From assembly GCA_950295325.1 (NCBI GenBank), contig OX485804.1:48782429-48846428 (forward strand): a stretch of 64,000 bases of DNA, written 5' to 3'. Under the pieces are notes generated by a model. That model was given only the letters and a program-made list of their open reading frames with translations, ran no database searches and was not told where the DNA came from. Position 1 is the first letter of the stretch. Every line of letters starts with the position of its first letter. Shown here piece by piece: positions 10,771 through 21,644 of this stretch. A program made the translations under genes and the position numbers. This DNA is from Polytrichum commune (taxonomy: Eukaryota > Streptophyta > Polytrichopsida > Polytrichales > Polytrichaceae).

Positions 10771-11215
10771 AACCAACTAAGGTAGAAATACCATAAGCGG
10801 TTAACCACCCTCTAGCCGTGCACTAACCGCCGTCATAATGGTGAAGTGCCATTTCTGAAACGGATCATGGCTCAGCGGCAACTTCAATGCGTGCACACTT
10901 AGTGCAGCCAATGGGAGTCAAGTGTTAATGTACTCATCAGGCAACCGATTTCGGCGATGTTCTGTATGGAAATGCGGATTACCGTGTTCGGTGTAAGGAG
11001 AATCTAGTAAGCGAGTAGGGTGTTTGACAAACTTTCCACTTTGAAAAATTGTAGCATTTTTCTGTATAGGGCAAAAAAACATGAAACAACTTGCATTCTT
11101 CACGAATCCTTCTCGTCTATCTTGGAAACTCATCTCATGATTCTCAGACCAGATCTTCAATGCGAATCACCCTATTTTCACGGGTCATGGTACTTCTACC
11201 TTATACACGCCCAAA
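10771..11215 (+). repeat. Dispersed repeat R2, copy 1
   Basis: From ACTAAGGTAGAAATACCATA to about GTACTTCTACCTTA this stretch matches 48016-48460 at high identity (GTGCACTAACCGCCGTCATA, GCGGCAACTTCAATGCGTG, CTTGCATTCTTCACGAATCC). No protein is evident and the type is unknown. Confidence 0.65.
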
Positions 11216-11645
11216 ACCTTCCTTCACAACATGTCACCGGTTGTGGACTTGGAAACACTCGCATCTTCACCGATTATGCCCTAAAATCTCTCTCTCTTTT
11301 TCTCTCTCTCTCTCTTCTCTCTCATTCATTTTCTTTATGCTGCTGACGGGGGTGGTACTCATTGAAGGGACGGTGGATTAAGGGAGGGAAACTGCGCAAG
11401 CGCCATTTTGAAACCTCGGGCGTCCTTCCCTTTGGCTTCACTTCACTTCACTTCACTTCCACTGAGGTGATGGACTTGAGCATTTAATCGGCTCACCAGC
11501 ACCCCCTGCCTGCCTGCCTGCTAACTGCCACGATTTCATACTCCCTCGTGCCAGGCAATGTCATATCGTCGATGGATATATGCCGGTGATAAATCCCGTG
11601 AGAAAGCTCGGTCTTAGAACACACTCCCCCATTTGACGCAGGCGG

Positions 11646-12036
11646 TCATTGCAATACGACTTCACTTACATGTGCTCAATCCAATCAACAATTGCCATAG
11701 ATTTTAGATTGTCATTGCAATATGATTCCATTTACATGTGTTCAGTCCAATCAACAATTGCCATAGATTTAGATTGTCATTGCAATATGATTCCATTTAC
11801 ATGTGTTCAGTCCAATCAACAATTGTCATAGATTTAGATTGTCATTGCAATATGATTCCATTTACATGTGTTCAGTCCAATCAACAATTGTCATAGATTT
11901 AGATTGTCATTGCAATATGATTCCATTTACATGTGTTCAGTCCAATCAACAATTGTCATAGATTTAGATTGTCATTGCAATATGACTCCATTTTACATGT
12001 GTCGAGTCCAATCAACACTTGTCATAGATTTAGATT
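11646..12036 (+). repeat. Tandem array, six copies of a 65-bp unit
   Basis: The unit contains TCATTGCAATATGATTCCAT and CAGTCCAATCAACAATTG. Unit starts fall at 11646, 11712, 11777, 11842, 11907 and 11972. The inner units are almost identical and the outer two diverge. Frames that run through it only mirror the repeat. A GA microsatellite follows at about 12086-12110. Confidence 0.9.
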
Positions 12037-12216
12037 CGATGATAATTGTTGACTGGAATGATTGGCCATGTCAAATGGGAAGTGGAGAGAGAGAGAGAGA
12101 GAGAGAGAGATTTGCTTTGTTTTTCATGTTTTGCAACTTCTGCTAATTTGATTTACACAACAGTACTTGTGTTGTATTGTATTAGCGAATTTAAGATGAA
12201 GCCCCGAGAGGGTTGA

Positions 12217-12925
12217 CTCTTTATTGGATACCTGAATGACTTGCGTGGGTCATTGTGAAATCAAACCCCCTTATATACAAGAAGTTTATAAAGAATAACA
12301 AATGTATATGCACTAACGGAGGTTGGAAAATGAACTCATGTATTTGTACTAAGCTTTTCATTTTAATGTGGTAAATGCCTTCATTACACATACAAGATAT
12401 GGATCGTGAATTAAATATGTCTTCTTTATTACATATAAGATGCACTTTTATTGTTCCGATGAAAAATTCATTGAATGTTTTCTCATCCGTAGCCATGAAT
12501 CTCAACAATTGCAATCAAACAAACAAAGACTAGTGCAAAATAACTTGGCCACAATGTGGAGAGCCAAATTCAAAGGAGCCCATGGGCACTCCAAGAGCCT
12601 CCTCTAATTTGTAAACACCCATAACCCAAAATGCTAACCCTAACAAGAATGGACATGATATTTGTTGAGGACTATCACCATATGACAACAATTGATGAAA
12701 ACATGAATTGGATGAAACTTACATATCTATTGTCAAGTTTTTCTCTAAAAATTTTGGGCCCTATTTTGTACATCTGCCTTTACTTTGTATTTCGTAATAG
12801 CCTTTTTGAATGGACACACTAGAGAAATGTAATACCTCTCCCATATGTATGCTAATGCCTCAAATAATACTCCTATACTCGCGTTGGTACGTGGTATGAA
12901 GAGTCCAACCCCCATGGACGAAAAT
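12217..12925 (+). repeat. Dispersed repeat R3, copy 1
   Basis: About 700 bp that matches 41945-42640 throughout (from GACTCTTTATTGGATACCTG to GGTATGAAGAGTCCAACCCCC). No recognisable protein. It may be a non-autonomous transposon or a fragment of a larger one. Confidence 0.65.
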
Positions 12926-13854
12926 TAGATTGAAAAACGGATCTTACTTAATTTAGATAAGATTATTGAAAGTGCATGTTTGTTGTTTTCTTCATTGAAT
13001 ACATGGGTCTCCCAATTGTGTTCTCTATTGAGTACGAGGTAGATAATAAACTTTGAAGATGTAGTCCAGTCTTTATTGAACATGTGTCTTTATGGTGTTT
13101 ATTCTTTGATCTTCACCTAACCACTTACCAATCAAATATAATTGTGTTGATTTAAAAAAATTGAATACCACTTGCATACTATACTATATATGTCCATGTC
13201 ATCAGTTATGCATCTCATCTTGTTGGTTTCACATTTGATTCTTGTACGGTGTGGTCAACATTTGAGACGGTTGTACTTGAGAGGGTCATGCTTAGTCGTC
13301 TTGCTCTTTGAGTTGGGTCCCCACCAATCTTACCTCATAACATTATTCAACTGCATGGATGTGTTCCAATTCTACATTTAGCATTTGACATGGGCCTCCA
13401 ATATCTTACCTTCATGGGAAGAAACGGATGTCGGTACGAATAATGAATAGTAAGAATAGTGTGAATAATGTGGGTATTTTCAATGATAGTGTTGCTATGA
13501 ACAATATTTCTAATGAATAATACATGTACAAATAGTGTTTCATGTTAATAATATGAGATGAACGTGATTCATGTGAATAGTGCCAGGAGTATAAGTCCAC
13601 CCAAATTTCCAAGTGTTAGGTTGAATGAATGAATGAATAGTAATTGAATATTCTTACTTTGTGGGGGGGGGGCACATATAATAAGTGACATATACTATGG
13701 TCATGGAACTGACCCCATGGTCGAATAATGTTATGCTAGGATCCAAACACAATGAACTATATTATACTTTCAAGTTGATTCGACTCCAAAATAAGTACTA
13801 AAGACCTTGAGTTAACCGAATGCAAATCAATTGAAATAAATCAACCACAAATCC
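12926..13854. other. Intergenic, no gene seen
   Basis: AT-rich sequence with short frames only. It has a G run of about 9 near 13663 and an ATGA-type short tandem near 13624. I see nothing else to support. Confidence 0.4.
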
Positions 13855-14690
13855 AAGGTAAACAACCCTTATTCAAATACTTTTCTTATTAGGACACCTA
13901 TATCTGAGTGGTATGTGGTTTGGTGTGGCTCTAAGAATGGACACCCAAAAACCCTGTGTTTGAGAGAGATTAGATTGCATGCTCATTTTATGATATTAAC
14001 TATACTAAGCTCAATAGTCAACATAATTGGAGGGGGGGGGGGACCTATATGTCCATTCAATGAGCATGAGAATACACACTTTGATATTGAATAAGAGATT
14101 TGTATGAGGTTCAAAAATTATAAGGACAATGGCTACAACCTAGATTTGGATTTGCTAACCATCTCGTACTAATGGTGTGCTTCATATGCTAGGAGAAGTG
14201 GGCTATAATGATTATCTCGTTTAGTGCGTGCGGTACCTACTAATTCCCGAAACACACACTACTCTGCCAAATCTCATAATCAATGAGGGCTAAAATTTGT
14301 ACCGAGTGACGTTAACTTCATGAACACATGCTCATACACCACACCTTTCATGAAAACTAGTGCGTGCTCTAAGATGTTTGTAGAGTGCATAATTTGTTTG
14401 GTGAACTCGAAGAGCCTTCTTCTTCTTCTTCTTTTCAATCGACACCACTCGATCCCTTCGGCATCTCCTAACACTAAGAAATTGAAGAGAGCTTGAACTG
14501 AGAGTTTCCAGCACTTTGACACTCTAGACTCCTAAAACCCCAGATCTTCTGGTGACGCTAATCTTATAGCGTAAAGAAACTTAGTATCACCTTCACTAAT
14601 TTCCCACACGCACTAAATGGGATAATCATTGTAGTCCGGGGGGGGGGGGGGAAAGTGACCATTTAAGACCCATCTACCATAGCGGGTGGG
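13855..14690 (+). repeat. Dispersed repeat R1, copy 1, split by a family E MITE
   Basis: R1 begins near CAAGGTAAACAACCCTTATTC and carries GGACACCTATATCTGAGTGG. It resumes after the insertion with AAAGTGACCATTTAAGACCC. Collinear copies lie at 19127-21130 (split), 52777-53140 and 62392-62765. Two places in R1 hold G runs whose length differs between copies: near 14031-14042, and at 14638-14652. The type is unknown. Confidence 0.6.
14211..14635. mobile_element. MITE family E, copy 1, inserted in R1
   Basis: The ends CTATAATGATTATCTCGTTT and its near-inverse GGGATAATCATTGTAG (right) form inverted repeats of about 25 bp that continue as AGTGCGTG / CACGCACT. Comparison with the uninterrupted R1 copy at 52777-53140 shows R1 sequence on both sides. 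Related elements are at 45174-45545, 47503-47713 and 63395-63695. Confidence 0.65.
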
Positions 14691-16177
14691 GGGGGGGCAG
14701 TCGAGAGAGCGACTCTTGTAGCCAACTCTCATCAGCTTCAATAATGGAGCCTTCAATGGACACCCCCTTTTGATGGTCCCACTTATTATAACAAAGGGCA
14801 GGACAAGAATGTGGCACGATGAAAGGACATCTCATTGCATAACTACTACTTACACCATTTACCATATCTAGTGCGATCGGACTCCCATAGCTAGTAGTTA
14901 CACGACATTGATTAAATAAGCGGTGCTCTAGAATAATTCCGTTCTTTATGACGTAAGATTCCTTCGTGTTTTACGATGTCGATGCTAACATTATGTGCTA
15001 GTAGCGTCGGGAGCGACCGATGTTTTAGGTGAAGGAATGGCTCGTCCCGTTAGTGCTTACATCATTTATGGTAGTTAGTGTCACGTACACTATTGGCAAA
15101 CAATCTAAACTAGATGTCTAGAGGGTTTAGTAGTGCCACATTCGCTAATTGCCAGTATGGCATTATTTGTTAACATAAGTAACTTTGGAGTGCTTGAGAT
15201 GATAGTTTTACGTTGTATTGTGTAAGAGGGAAGATATTGTTGAGCATATCAATGTCAAGTGTCAAGTGTTTACACACTTACGATCAATTTGTTGACTATG
15301 ATGTAATCTAAACATAGATAGCATAACATTAAGAAGGATACGAATGCCAAGATATTAGTAAGCACACTAGCACCAAGTTGGCCAATTTGTTGGTCATTAG
15401 TGTAACCTATGATCGGCCTCATAATAGGGGGAAGTGACACTCTTATGCATGTGGCACTTAATACAATAAACGGGTGTACTTACATCAAACATGTGGTTCA
15501 GTGTGTTATGTTAATTGGAGTGGTCTTCATGCTTCTCATGTAGCACCAAGTGCTATGTGACATTCTCTCTAGTTGCTACCCAATGATTGCAGGTGGACAT
15601 GTGGGCCGGTAATAAATAGTGTGGGCCCACATCAAATCATATCTTTGGTGTGGTCTTGTTATATGTGCTAAATGTTGCAAGTTGTTATCTCTACGAACTT
15701 TGGGAAGGGACCAATACAACGCATCTATTGAAAGCTTATTTTTAAAACCTAATAAGCGGGCCTAATTCAATTATGTATCTTAATTGAACTATTGTATTTT
15801 AGAGGTGAGTGGTTAGGTCTAGATTTAGAACGAACACCATAGACATGCGCTCAAAAGAAGTTGGGTTGCATTCTCAAAATTTGTTAAGTGTTCTAGATAA
15901 TCAACGTATTTTCATGGGGGACATCTAATCATGATCTCGGGGGGGGGGGGGGGGGCACTGGCGAAAAACGTAGGAACTACGTGCGATAAAATATAGGGTC
16001 TTGTATAAAAATTTGGCGTAAAATTTGTAAATTATTAGATGTAGTATAGGGTGCTTTGGGATTGTGAAACATGATTATATGTAATATAGCATTTGACAAA
16101 ACATGATTAAATTACCTAAGTGGTACATATAAAATAGCATGGAGAAAAAGCGATAGTTTCAAAAATTAAATACTTTG
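14691..16177. other. Intergenic, repeat remnants, no gene
   Basis: Contains a G run of about 16 near 15940-15955. The segment near 15560-15690 (GATTGCAGGTGGACATGTGG, GTGTGGGCCCACATCAAATC) has a diverged relative at about 18650-18770. No coding region that I can support. Confidence 0.4.
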
Positions 16178-16519
16178 CCACCAAAATATGGCATGTTCTA
16201 TATAGGAAGGGTTCAAAAGATAAGGGTGAAGGTTGGTACTAAGTGGGGCAATTGTTGGCAACCCATTGACTTGATGAAACGTGCAGTCCAGAACGGAAAT
16301 AGAGAAACGCTCTTCCCAACTGCTATGGCTTACCTCCATTGGTTAAAAAAACAGCCGGGTCTCAACAAATATAAGTATGTTGAGAGTGACTATGTGTGGG
16401 TTGATGTGGATGCTATTATCTCAACTGTGTCTCTACTGTATGAATCAACTAGCAAAATCTACACCTTAGATGAGGTAGATGCAAACTCATTGAGTGAGTT
16501 CATTTCAAATAAAAAATAA
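16178..16519 (+). pseudogene. C-terminal fragment related to the transposase-like gene at 1381-5909
   Basis: A frame of about 113 codons ending in TAA reads PPKYGMFYIGRVQKIRVKVG and continues with LNKYKYVESDYVWVDVDAI. It aligns along its length with the last roughly 115 residues of the gene ending at 5909 (GTWWLGRVQKMRRTVGKTWR and RNKYKYDVTDTQWIDIESV). There is no upstream ATG in frame and no sign of the earlier domains, so this is a truncated copy or an isolated 3' exon. The frame is open and the hydrophobic pattern is kept, which argues for a once-functional paralogue. Confidence 0.65.
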
Positions 16520-17802
16520 AACTTGCTAAATTTGTACTATCTCACACATGTGGAGATATAATTTGGAAAAAGGGCTGAATGATCATTAGTATACCTTGAA
16601 ATCTGTAGTAGTCATTTCAGTTCGAGTACCCTCATATCTCCCACATGTGTAAATGGTAGCCTAGCTAGTTTAGGTGGATTTTGCTTGCATGGCGTGGGAT
16701 TTTCCTCCAATGTGTAGGATTGGAAGATCAAGGCATCAATTATAGGGATTCTGCAAACCTTGTAAATGTGACTTTGAGACACATGTGGTTGGCCTGTTCT
16801 CTAAGACCTCAAGGTTTCTAATTGTGTTATCCAACACAAATTTTATTTGTTGGCTCGTGTTGCTTAATGACATGTAATTGCAATCTTTTGTTGTTATTGT
16901 TTAGTGTTTTTCTTTGCCCGGACTTCAGTGTGACCCTGAACCCTAAACCCTAGTAAATGTTTGTTTCTCTTACTATGTACATGTGCTTCTAACGAGAATT
17001 CTATTGTATCATACACTTTAAGGAATGGGGGCAATAAGGGGAAAAAAATACATATAAGTAATATAGGGTACCATAAAATCAACCATCCAAGAATTTATAA
17101 TTACCAATAGGGTGCAAATAATCACAACAATTTACCATTATTTCAAAAATTAGCATCCCTTATAATCCTTTCTCATAGGTAAATAGCCCCCATTTTAATA
17201 GGTCATTATCGCAGGTGTATGCAAAATATACAAGGGAGTGCCCCCCCCGAGATCATGCTCCTAAGCATCTAGGAGGCTCTATGTGAACCTCAACATGCAT
17301 AGAAACATGTATTTGAGCTATGAACTTCCATTGTACTTGTTGTTTGTGTCAAAAGTGGCCCAATCAAAAATAAACTCTTTCATCAAGTGTATAGTCCAGA
17401 TGATTGGACTCACTCGATGTAATAAAACTTTGATTTTGGTTCCCTTGGATGCAAATACACATTGAAGATATTCATCATCGTTGGTCACATTTGGTTATAT
17501 GTATTTTATCCTTGACAAACAATAATGTGTTGAATAGAATCTCAAACTCATACACAAATTATTTCAAGAGTTGTAGAGATTGTGTATACAAGTTGAACAA
17601 TGTACATTGAGCCCTTTAGACCTTTAAGGTTTAATCTTATGTGTGTAGCTTGATGCTCGTATTCATATCAACTTCAAGCCCATATGGTGCCTATACCTAC
17701 ACTAAAACTTGGGCAAACAACTTGCATATCATAGCCAAGAGTCCTATGCAATAAATCTCCAATGGGTGGGTTTGCTCAATTACAAAAGCTACCAAATTTT
17801 GA

Positions 17803-17845
<43 letters not shown>

Positions 17846-18539
17846 ATTTTTGTTATAAGGTCCAAATAGTTGGGCCGCTTTGCCCTAGGACCCCTTGGTT
17901 AGAAAATACCATATATTGCCATTCTATAAGAGATTTATTTTATGAGGATAATAGAACACTTCATGCTACATTGGAATGCGTAAATTATAAGTAACTTAGT
18001 TCCTGTACCATATAATATGGGGGTTGCCTATTAGGGCACTATACGTTTGTAGCATTGAATCATGGGGCACATTAAGAGCCACTTTATGCTATAGCTTGAG
18101 GACCCATGCCCATTAGAATCTATGACCTCTCATTGGTGAAAATGCGAGTCCCACTTCACTTTATACTAGAGCTTGAGGGCCTAAGGGACTAAGGAAGTTT
18201 AAACAAACAAAAACACTACGTGGAAAATCTGAAAGAGGTGGGTCCTTGACATGAGCCCGACTACTCTTATATAATTGTCTTATTCACTAAAGGAAGCGAG
18301 TGCATTATTTATTGATTGGGATTTCAACAATGAATGGGAAAATATTTGAGCCAACTTGGCTACTAATTTTTTATTAGCGATTGGCTACTCATTGAAATGC
18401 TCCAGTTACTCCATGGACTCCTTTCTTTGAGATTATACACACACACACACACACACACACACAAGGTGTGGTGGGTTGCATAAAGTTTTGAAATTGAATA
18501 AGTGATTTAGGAAATTGAAACAACTCATATGTTCCTACA

Positions 18540-18574
<35 letters not shown>

Positions 18575-19126
18575 ATTTAGTATGTCATCAATGACGTGTC
18601 ATGCTTGTTAGAGTGGCTTCTATGACTTGTGATGTAGCAACAATTGTTTTGATGATTGCAAGATCACGTATGTGGGTTGACAACGAATATTGTGGGCCAC
18701 ACTTAATCAGATGTATAGTGTAATTGTCCAATATGTCTTATCATTGGCTATTGAACTCCACTGTGTCCTTTGTGATGAAAAAAGTTTGAAGTACATCATT
18801 GATTGTCCTTGTTTAACTTCGTTCGCAAGGAAATAACATTGGCTTCCATATCAAAAAGAAAGAGGATAGATGATGCCAATGGGGGGGGGGGTTCTCAACC
18901 CATGTTGGAGCGGTATGTAGATATTCATGGATATCAATGATCAACTTCAACAATGGACTATGATATGAAAGAACCCAACCATGGGTATCAAAACTACCAG
19001 ATGTTGATATTTGCAACACATGATAAGATTCAAGAGGAGAATAACTCTCATAGTTTTATTTTCATTCCACGGAACAGGGGACCTTCATCAATTCACCGGT
19101 TGGAATGTTGAATTTGCACAGACTAC
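16520..19126. other. Intergenic with microsatellites and MITE fragments
   Basis: Holds (AT)n(AG)n at about 17805-17846, (CA)n at about 18437-18464 and (GT)n at about 18544-18571. It also holds an eroded piece resembling MITE family C at about 18067-18190 (GGGCACATTAAGAGCCACTT, CTCTCATTGGTGAAAATGCG). A short AACCCTAAACCCTA string at about 16937 is too short to be telomeric. No gene seen. Confidence 0.45.
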
Positions 19127-19798
19127 AGGTAAGGTAGACACCCCTTATTCGATTACTTTTTCTTATCCGGACACCTATTTTTGAGCAGTCAGTAGTGTGA
19201 TGTGGCTTCAAGAACGGATACCAAAAAGTCACACGTTTATAAGAGATCGAACTAGTCACTAGGTGCTCGAAAAATGAAAACCATTCTAAACCCAACAATC
19301 AACACGATTGTTGAGGAGAGGACGGTGAGGGGTATATGACCATTGAAATCGGCACAAGAAACTTCACTTTGGTAATGAAATGAAAGATCCATACAAGCTC
19401 CCAAAACCGCAAGGAATTCAAGTGGCGACGGCCTCGATTTGGAACTCAGTAACCATCATCTTGTACTAATGGCCGGTTTACACTACGGTGGAGAAGTCCA
19501 CCGGTCATGAAAAAAAGGGCGTTTCTCAATTGTGATTGGTCGAAAATGCAACTCTTGACCGGTGGGTGTTTACACTAGGTGAAGAAAACAATGGTGATGA
19601 ACTTTTCTCATGGATGATAAAATGACATGGCCGCCTACATGGCGGCACTTTTTGGAGTTGGGCTTCTCCGGCCTCTTGAGGCCGGACAAGAAACTCCTCC
19701 TCCGGAGAAGCCCAACTCAATTAAAAATTAATTTTCAAAAACAGATCTGGACCATAGATTTCAGATCTGGTTTTTTTCAAAACCTAAGGTGTTGGCAA

Positions 19799-19799
19799 G

Positions 19800-19873
<74 letters not shown>
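19799..19873. repeat. (CT)n followed by a T run of about 36
   Basis: A compound simple repeat inside the PIF element, directly beyond the truncated end of the transposase frame. Confidence 0.9.
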
Positions 19874-19878
<5 letters not shown>

Positions 19879-19887
19879 AGTAGCTCC

Positions 19888-20568
19888 TTAGCGATCCACT
19901 ACAGCTTGAAGTAAAACCGAATAAAATCCCTTCCTACAATAATATGAAGCAGGATCTATACTAGGAGCTATGATTGGAATGTGTCTCCCATCTATTGCTC
20001 CTAAAATGTATGGAATTCCATGCAAACTCTCAAACTCTAAAGCTATTTGTTTCATTCTTGACAATGTTGGTTTAGGAAATACCAAAGGCCTCAAAACACT
20101 TTTAATACCCTCACATACTTCTCTCACTATGATTGAAGCACTTGACTTTGAAATACCATACAAATCGGCAAGTGTATGCAAAGTATCACCGGTTGCCAAT
20201 CGATGCAATGTCAAAGAAATTCTACACTCTATTGGAATACAAAGTCTTTATTTTGTATATTTCTTGCTCAACAAGGGTCCAAGAAAATGACATAAATAAA
20301 TAAAAGTAGGCTTATTCACCCGTACACGATCTTTGAACATTTTTGCATTATATGATCCAAGAAAAAATTGTGACACATATCCACTTGGCCGGTCAAATTT
20401 CCACACCACCCTCTCCTTGCTCCCAAACAAAAAATATGCCATCATCATAATTGAAGCATTATGGTGATACATGATGGTTTTTTGTATCGCCATAGTTGAA
20501 ACGATAAAATACTTCAAAACCATAAAGATCATAAGAGAGCACAAAATCTCTCTTCTTCGATTATCCAT
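19888..20568 (-). pseudogene. PIF/Harbinger transposase, N-terminal and central part, broken
   Basis: The frame starts MDNRRREIL at 20568. It shows the N-terminal region VNKPTFIYLCHFLGPLL, the helix-turn-helix-like LATGDTLHTLADLYGISKSS and the first catalytic Asp in ILGAIDGRHIPI, followed by YYCRKGFYSVLLQAVVD. One in-frame TAA lies just after LLSKKYTK (about 20248). The protein stops at 19888 immediately after AVVD, where intact family members continue through the second Asp and the Glu. Downstream on this strand comes a poly-A and GA tract instead of coding sequence. It cannot be an active transposase as it stands, and the separate Myb-like partner gene of PIF elements is not seen. Confidence 0.85.
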
Positions 20569-21139
20569 GATTGAAGATCAAAAATAAGAAGAGAGAAATT
20601 GATGAGAATGATTAAGAGGAGAGCATGTCTTAAATAATACCAAAGAGTAGTGCTTTGTCCAATGTGTATGGGTTTTCCCCTCTTCATTCTTAAACACCCA
20701 AAGAGACATTTATTTCCTACATGGGCCAAACTTGACAATTGGCAATTTGGCAATTTTCATTATTTTTTGAATAAAATTGAACATTATATTACACAATTCT
20801 TGTTGAAATCTTTTGATACAATGTGAATGTAGAGAATTATGGTTTTTTTATCACAAAAAATGTTCACCATTAGGTGAACTTCTCTTCACCGGTGGACTTC
20901 TCCGGTGGACTTCTCCTCTAGGTGTTTAGACTTCAACCGGTCAAGACTCCTTAAGAAATATTTTATTGCCTTTAATTCTTCTCCGGCACATCCACCATTT
21001 GCCTCATATAACCATGTCTTGGCCAAGCATTCTTCACCGACCGGAGGCCTTCTCCACCGTAGTGTAAACCGGCCCTAATTGCGCTTTCGTCGGAAAAAGG
21101 TAACCATTTCAGACCCAGCCATCCATGTAAACACCGTAA

Positions 21140-21641
21140 GGGGCGGTTTACACTATGGACCAAGAGCCATGACCATGAAATTCTAAAATCTGTGATTGGA
21201 GAGTAAAGTGCTCTTGGTCCCATTTGGCTTTACACTACCTTGAAAAAAGGAGAATGACCACTAACTTTGAGGTCCCCAAAAACTACTAAAATCTGCCATT
21301 TGGATAATGTGCCATGGTCCAACGGGTTTTCCGTTGAGGCGAGGCAAAATGCTCGACTCAACGGAAATCAAGGGAGCCGTAAGGCTGAAAATCAGCCATT
21401 GGCCGAATTTTGTTTTTAATATTTTTTTTCCTGATTTTTTTTTGACGTTACTGTATTTATATTAAAAAAATCAGCCCAAAGTTGTCCCGGTCCAAATCCA
21501 CTTTACACTACAAGAGTGACCAAGCCACTCAAAAATCCATTTTTTATTTTTCATGGTCATGGCTCTTGGCCAAGAGCTATGACCATGAAAATGATTTAAT
21601 TTTCTTGGTCATGGCTCTTGGTCCATAGTGTAAACCGCCCC
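21140..21641 (+). mobile_element. PIF/Harbinger MITE family A, copy 3
   Basis: The ends GGGGCGGTTTACACTATGGA and its inverse TCCATAGTGTAAACCGCCCC are flanked by TAA at 21137-21139 and 21642-21644. It has 502 bp and no gene. The interior (AATTCTAAAATCTGTGATTGG, CCATGGTCCAACGGGTTTTC) matches 46336-46850 closely in its left two thirds. It lies only about 60 bp from the PIF element. Confidence 0.85.
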
Positions 21642-21644
21642 TAA

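Larger units (their letters stand above)
19470..21075 (-). mobile_element. PIF/Harbinger DNA transposon, relic
   Basis: The ends GGCCGGTTTACACTACGGTG (left) and CACCGTAGTGTAAACCGGCC (right) are inverted repeats, about 27 bp almost perfect, flanked by TAA at 19467-19469 and 21076-21078. That is the three-base target expected of PIF/Harbinger. It carries a truncated transposase frame on the minus strand. The terminal string GGTTTACAC is shared with the MITE family A copies, so this or a sister element is a plausible source of their mobility. Confidence 0.85.
19127..21130 (+). repeat. Dispersed repeat R1, copy 2, split by the PIF/Harbinger element
   Basis: The left part (19127-19469) has the R1 strings CGGACACCTATTTTTGAGCA and ACCATCATCTTGTACTAA. 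The right part (21076-21130) resumes with GTCGGAAAAAGGTAACCATT and TCAGACCC. The PIF element at 19470-21075 lies between. Confidence 0.6.

Noticed and set aside
11646-12036. CRISPR-like array
   Set aside because: The repeats are contiguous with no unique spacers, and the context is a plant nucleus.
16930-16955. Telomere-type repeat AACCCTAAACCCTA
   Set aside because: Only about two units, which is common by chance and as a short promoter motif elsewhere.
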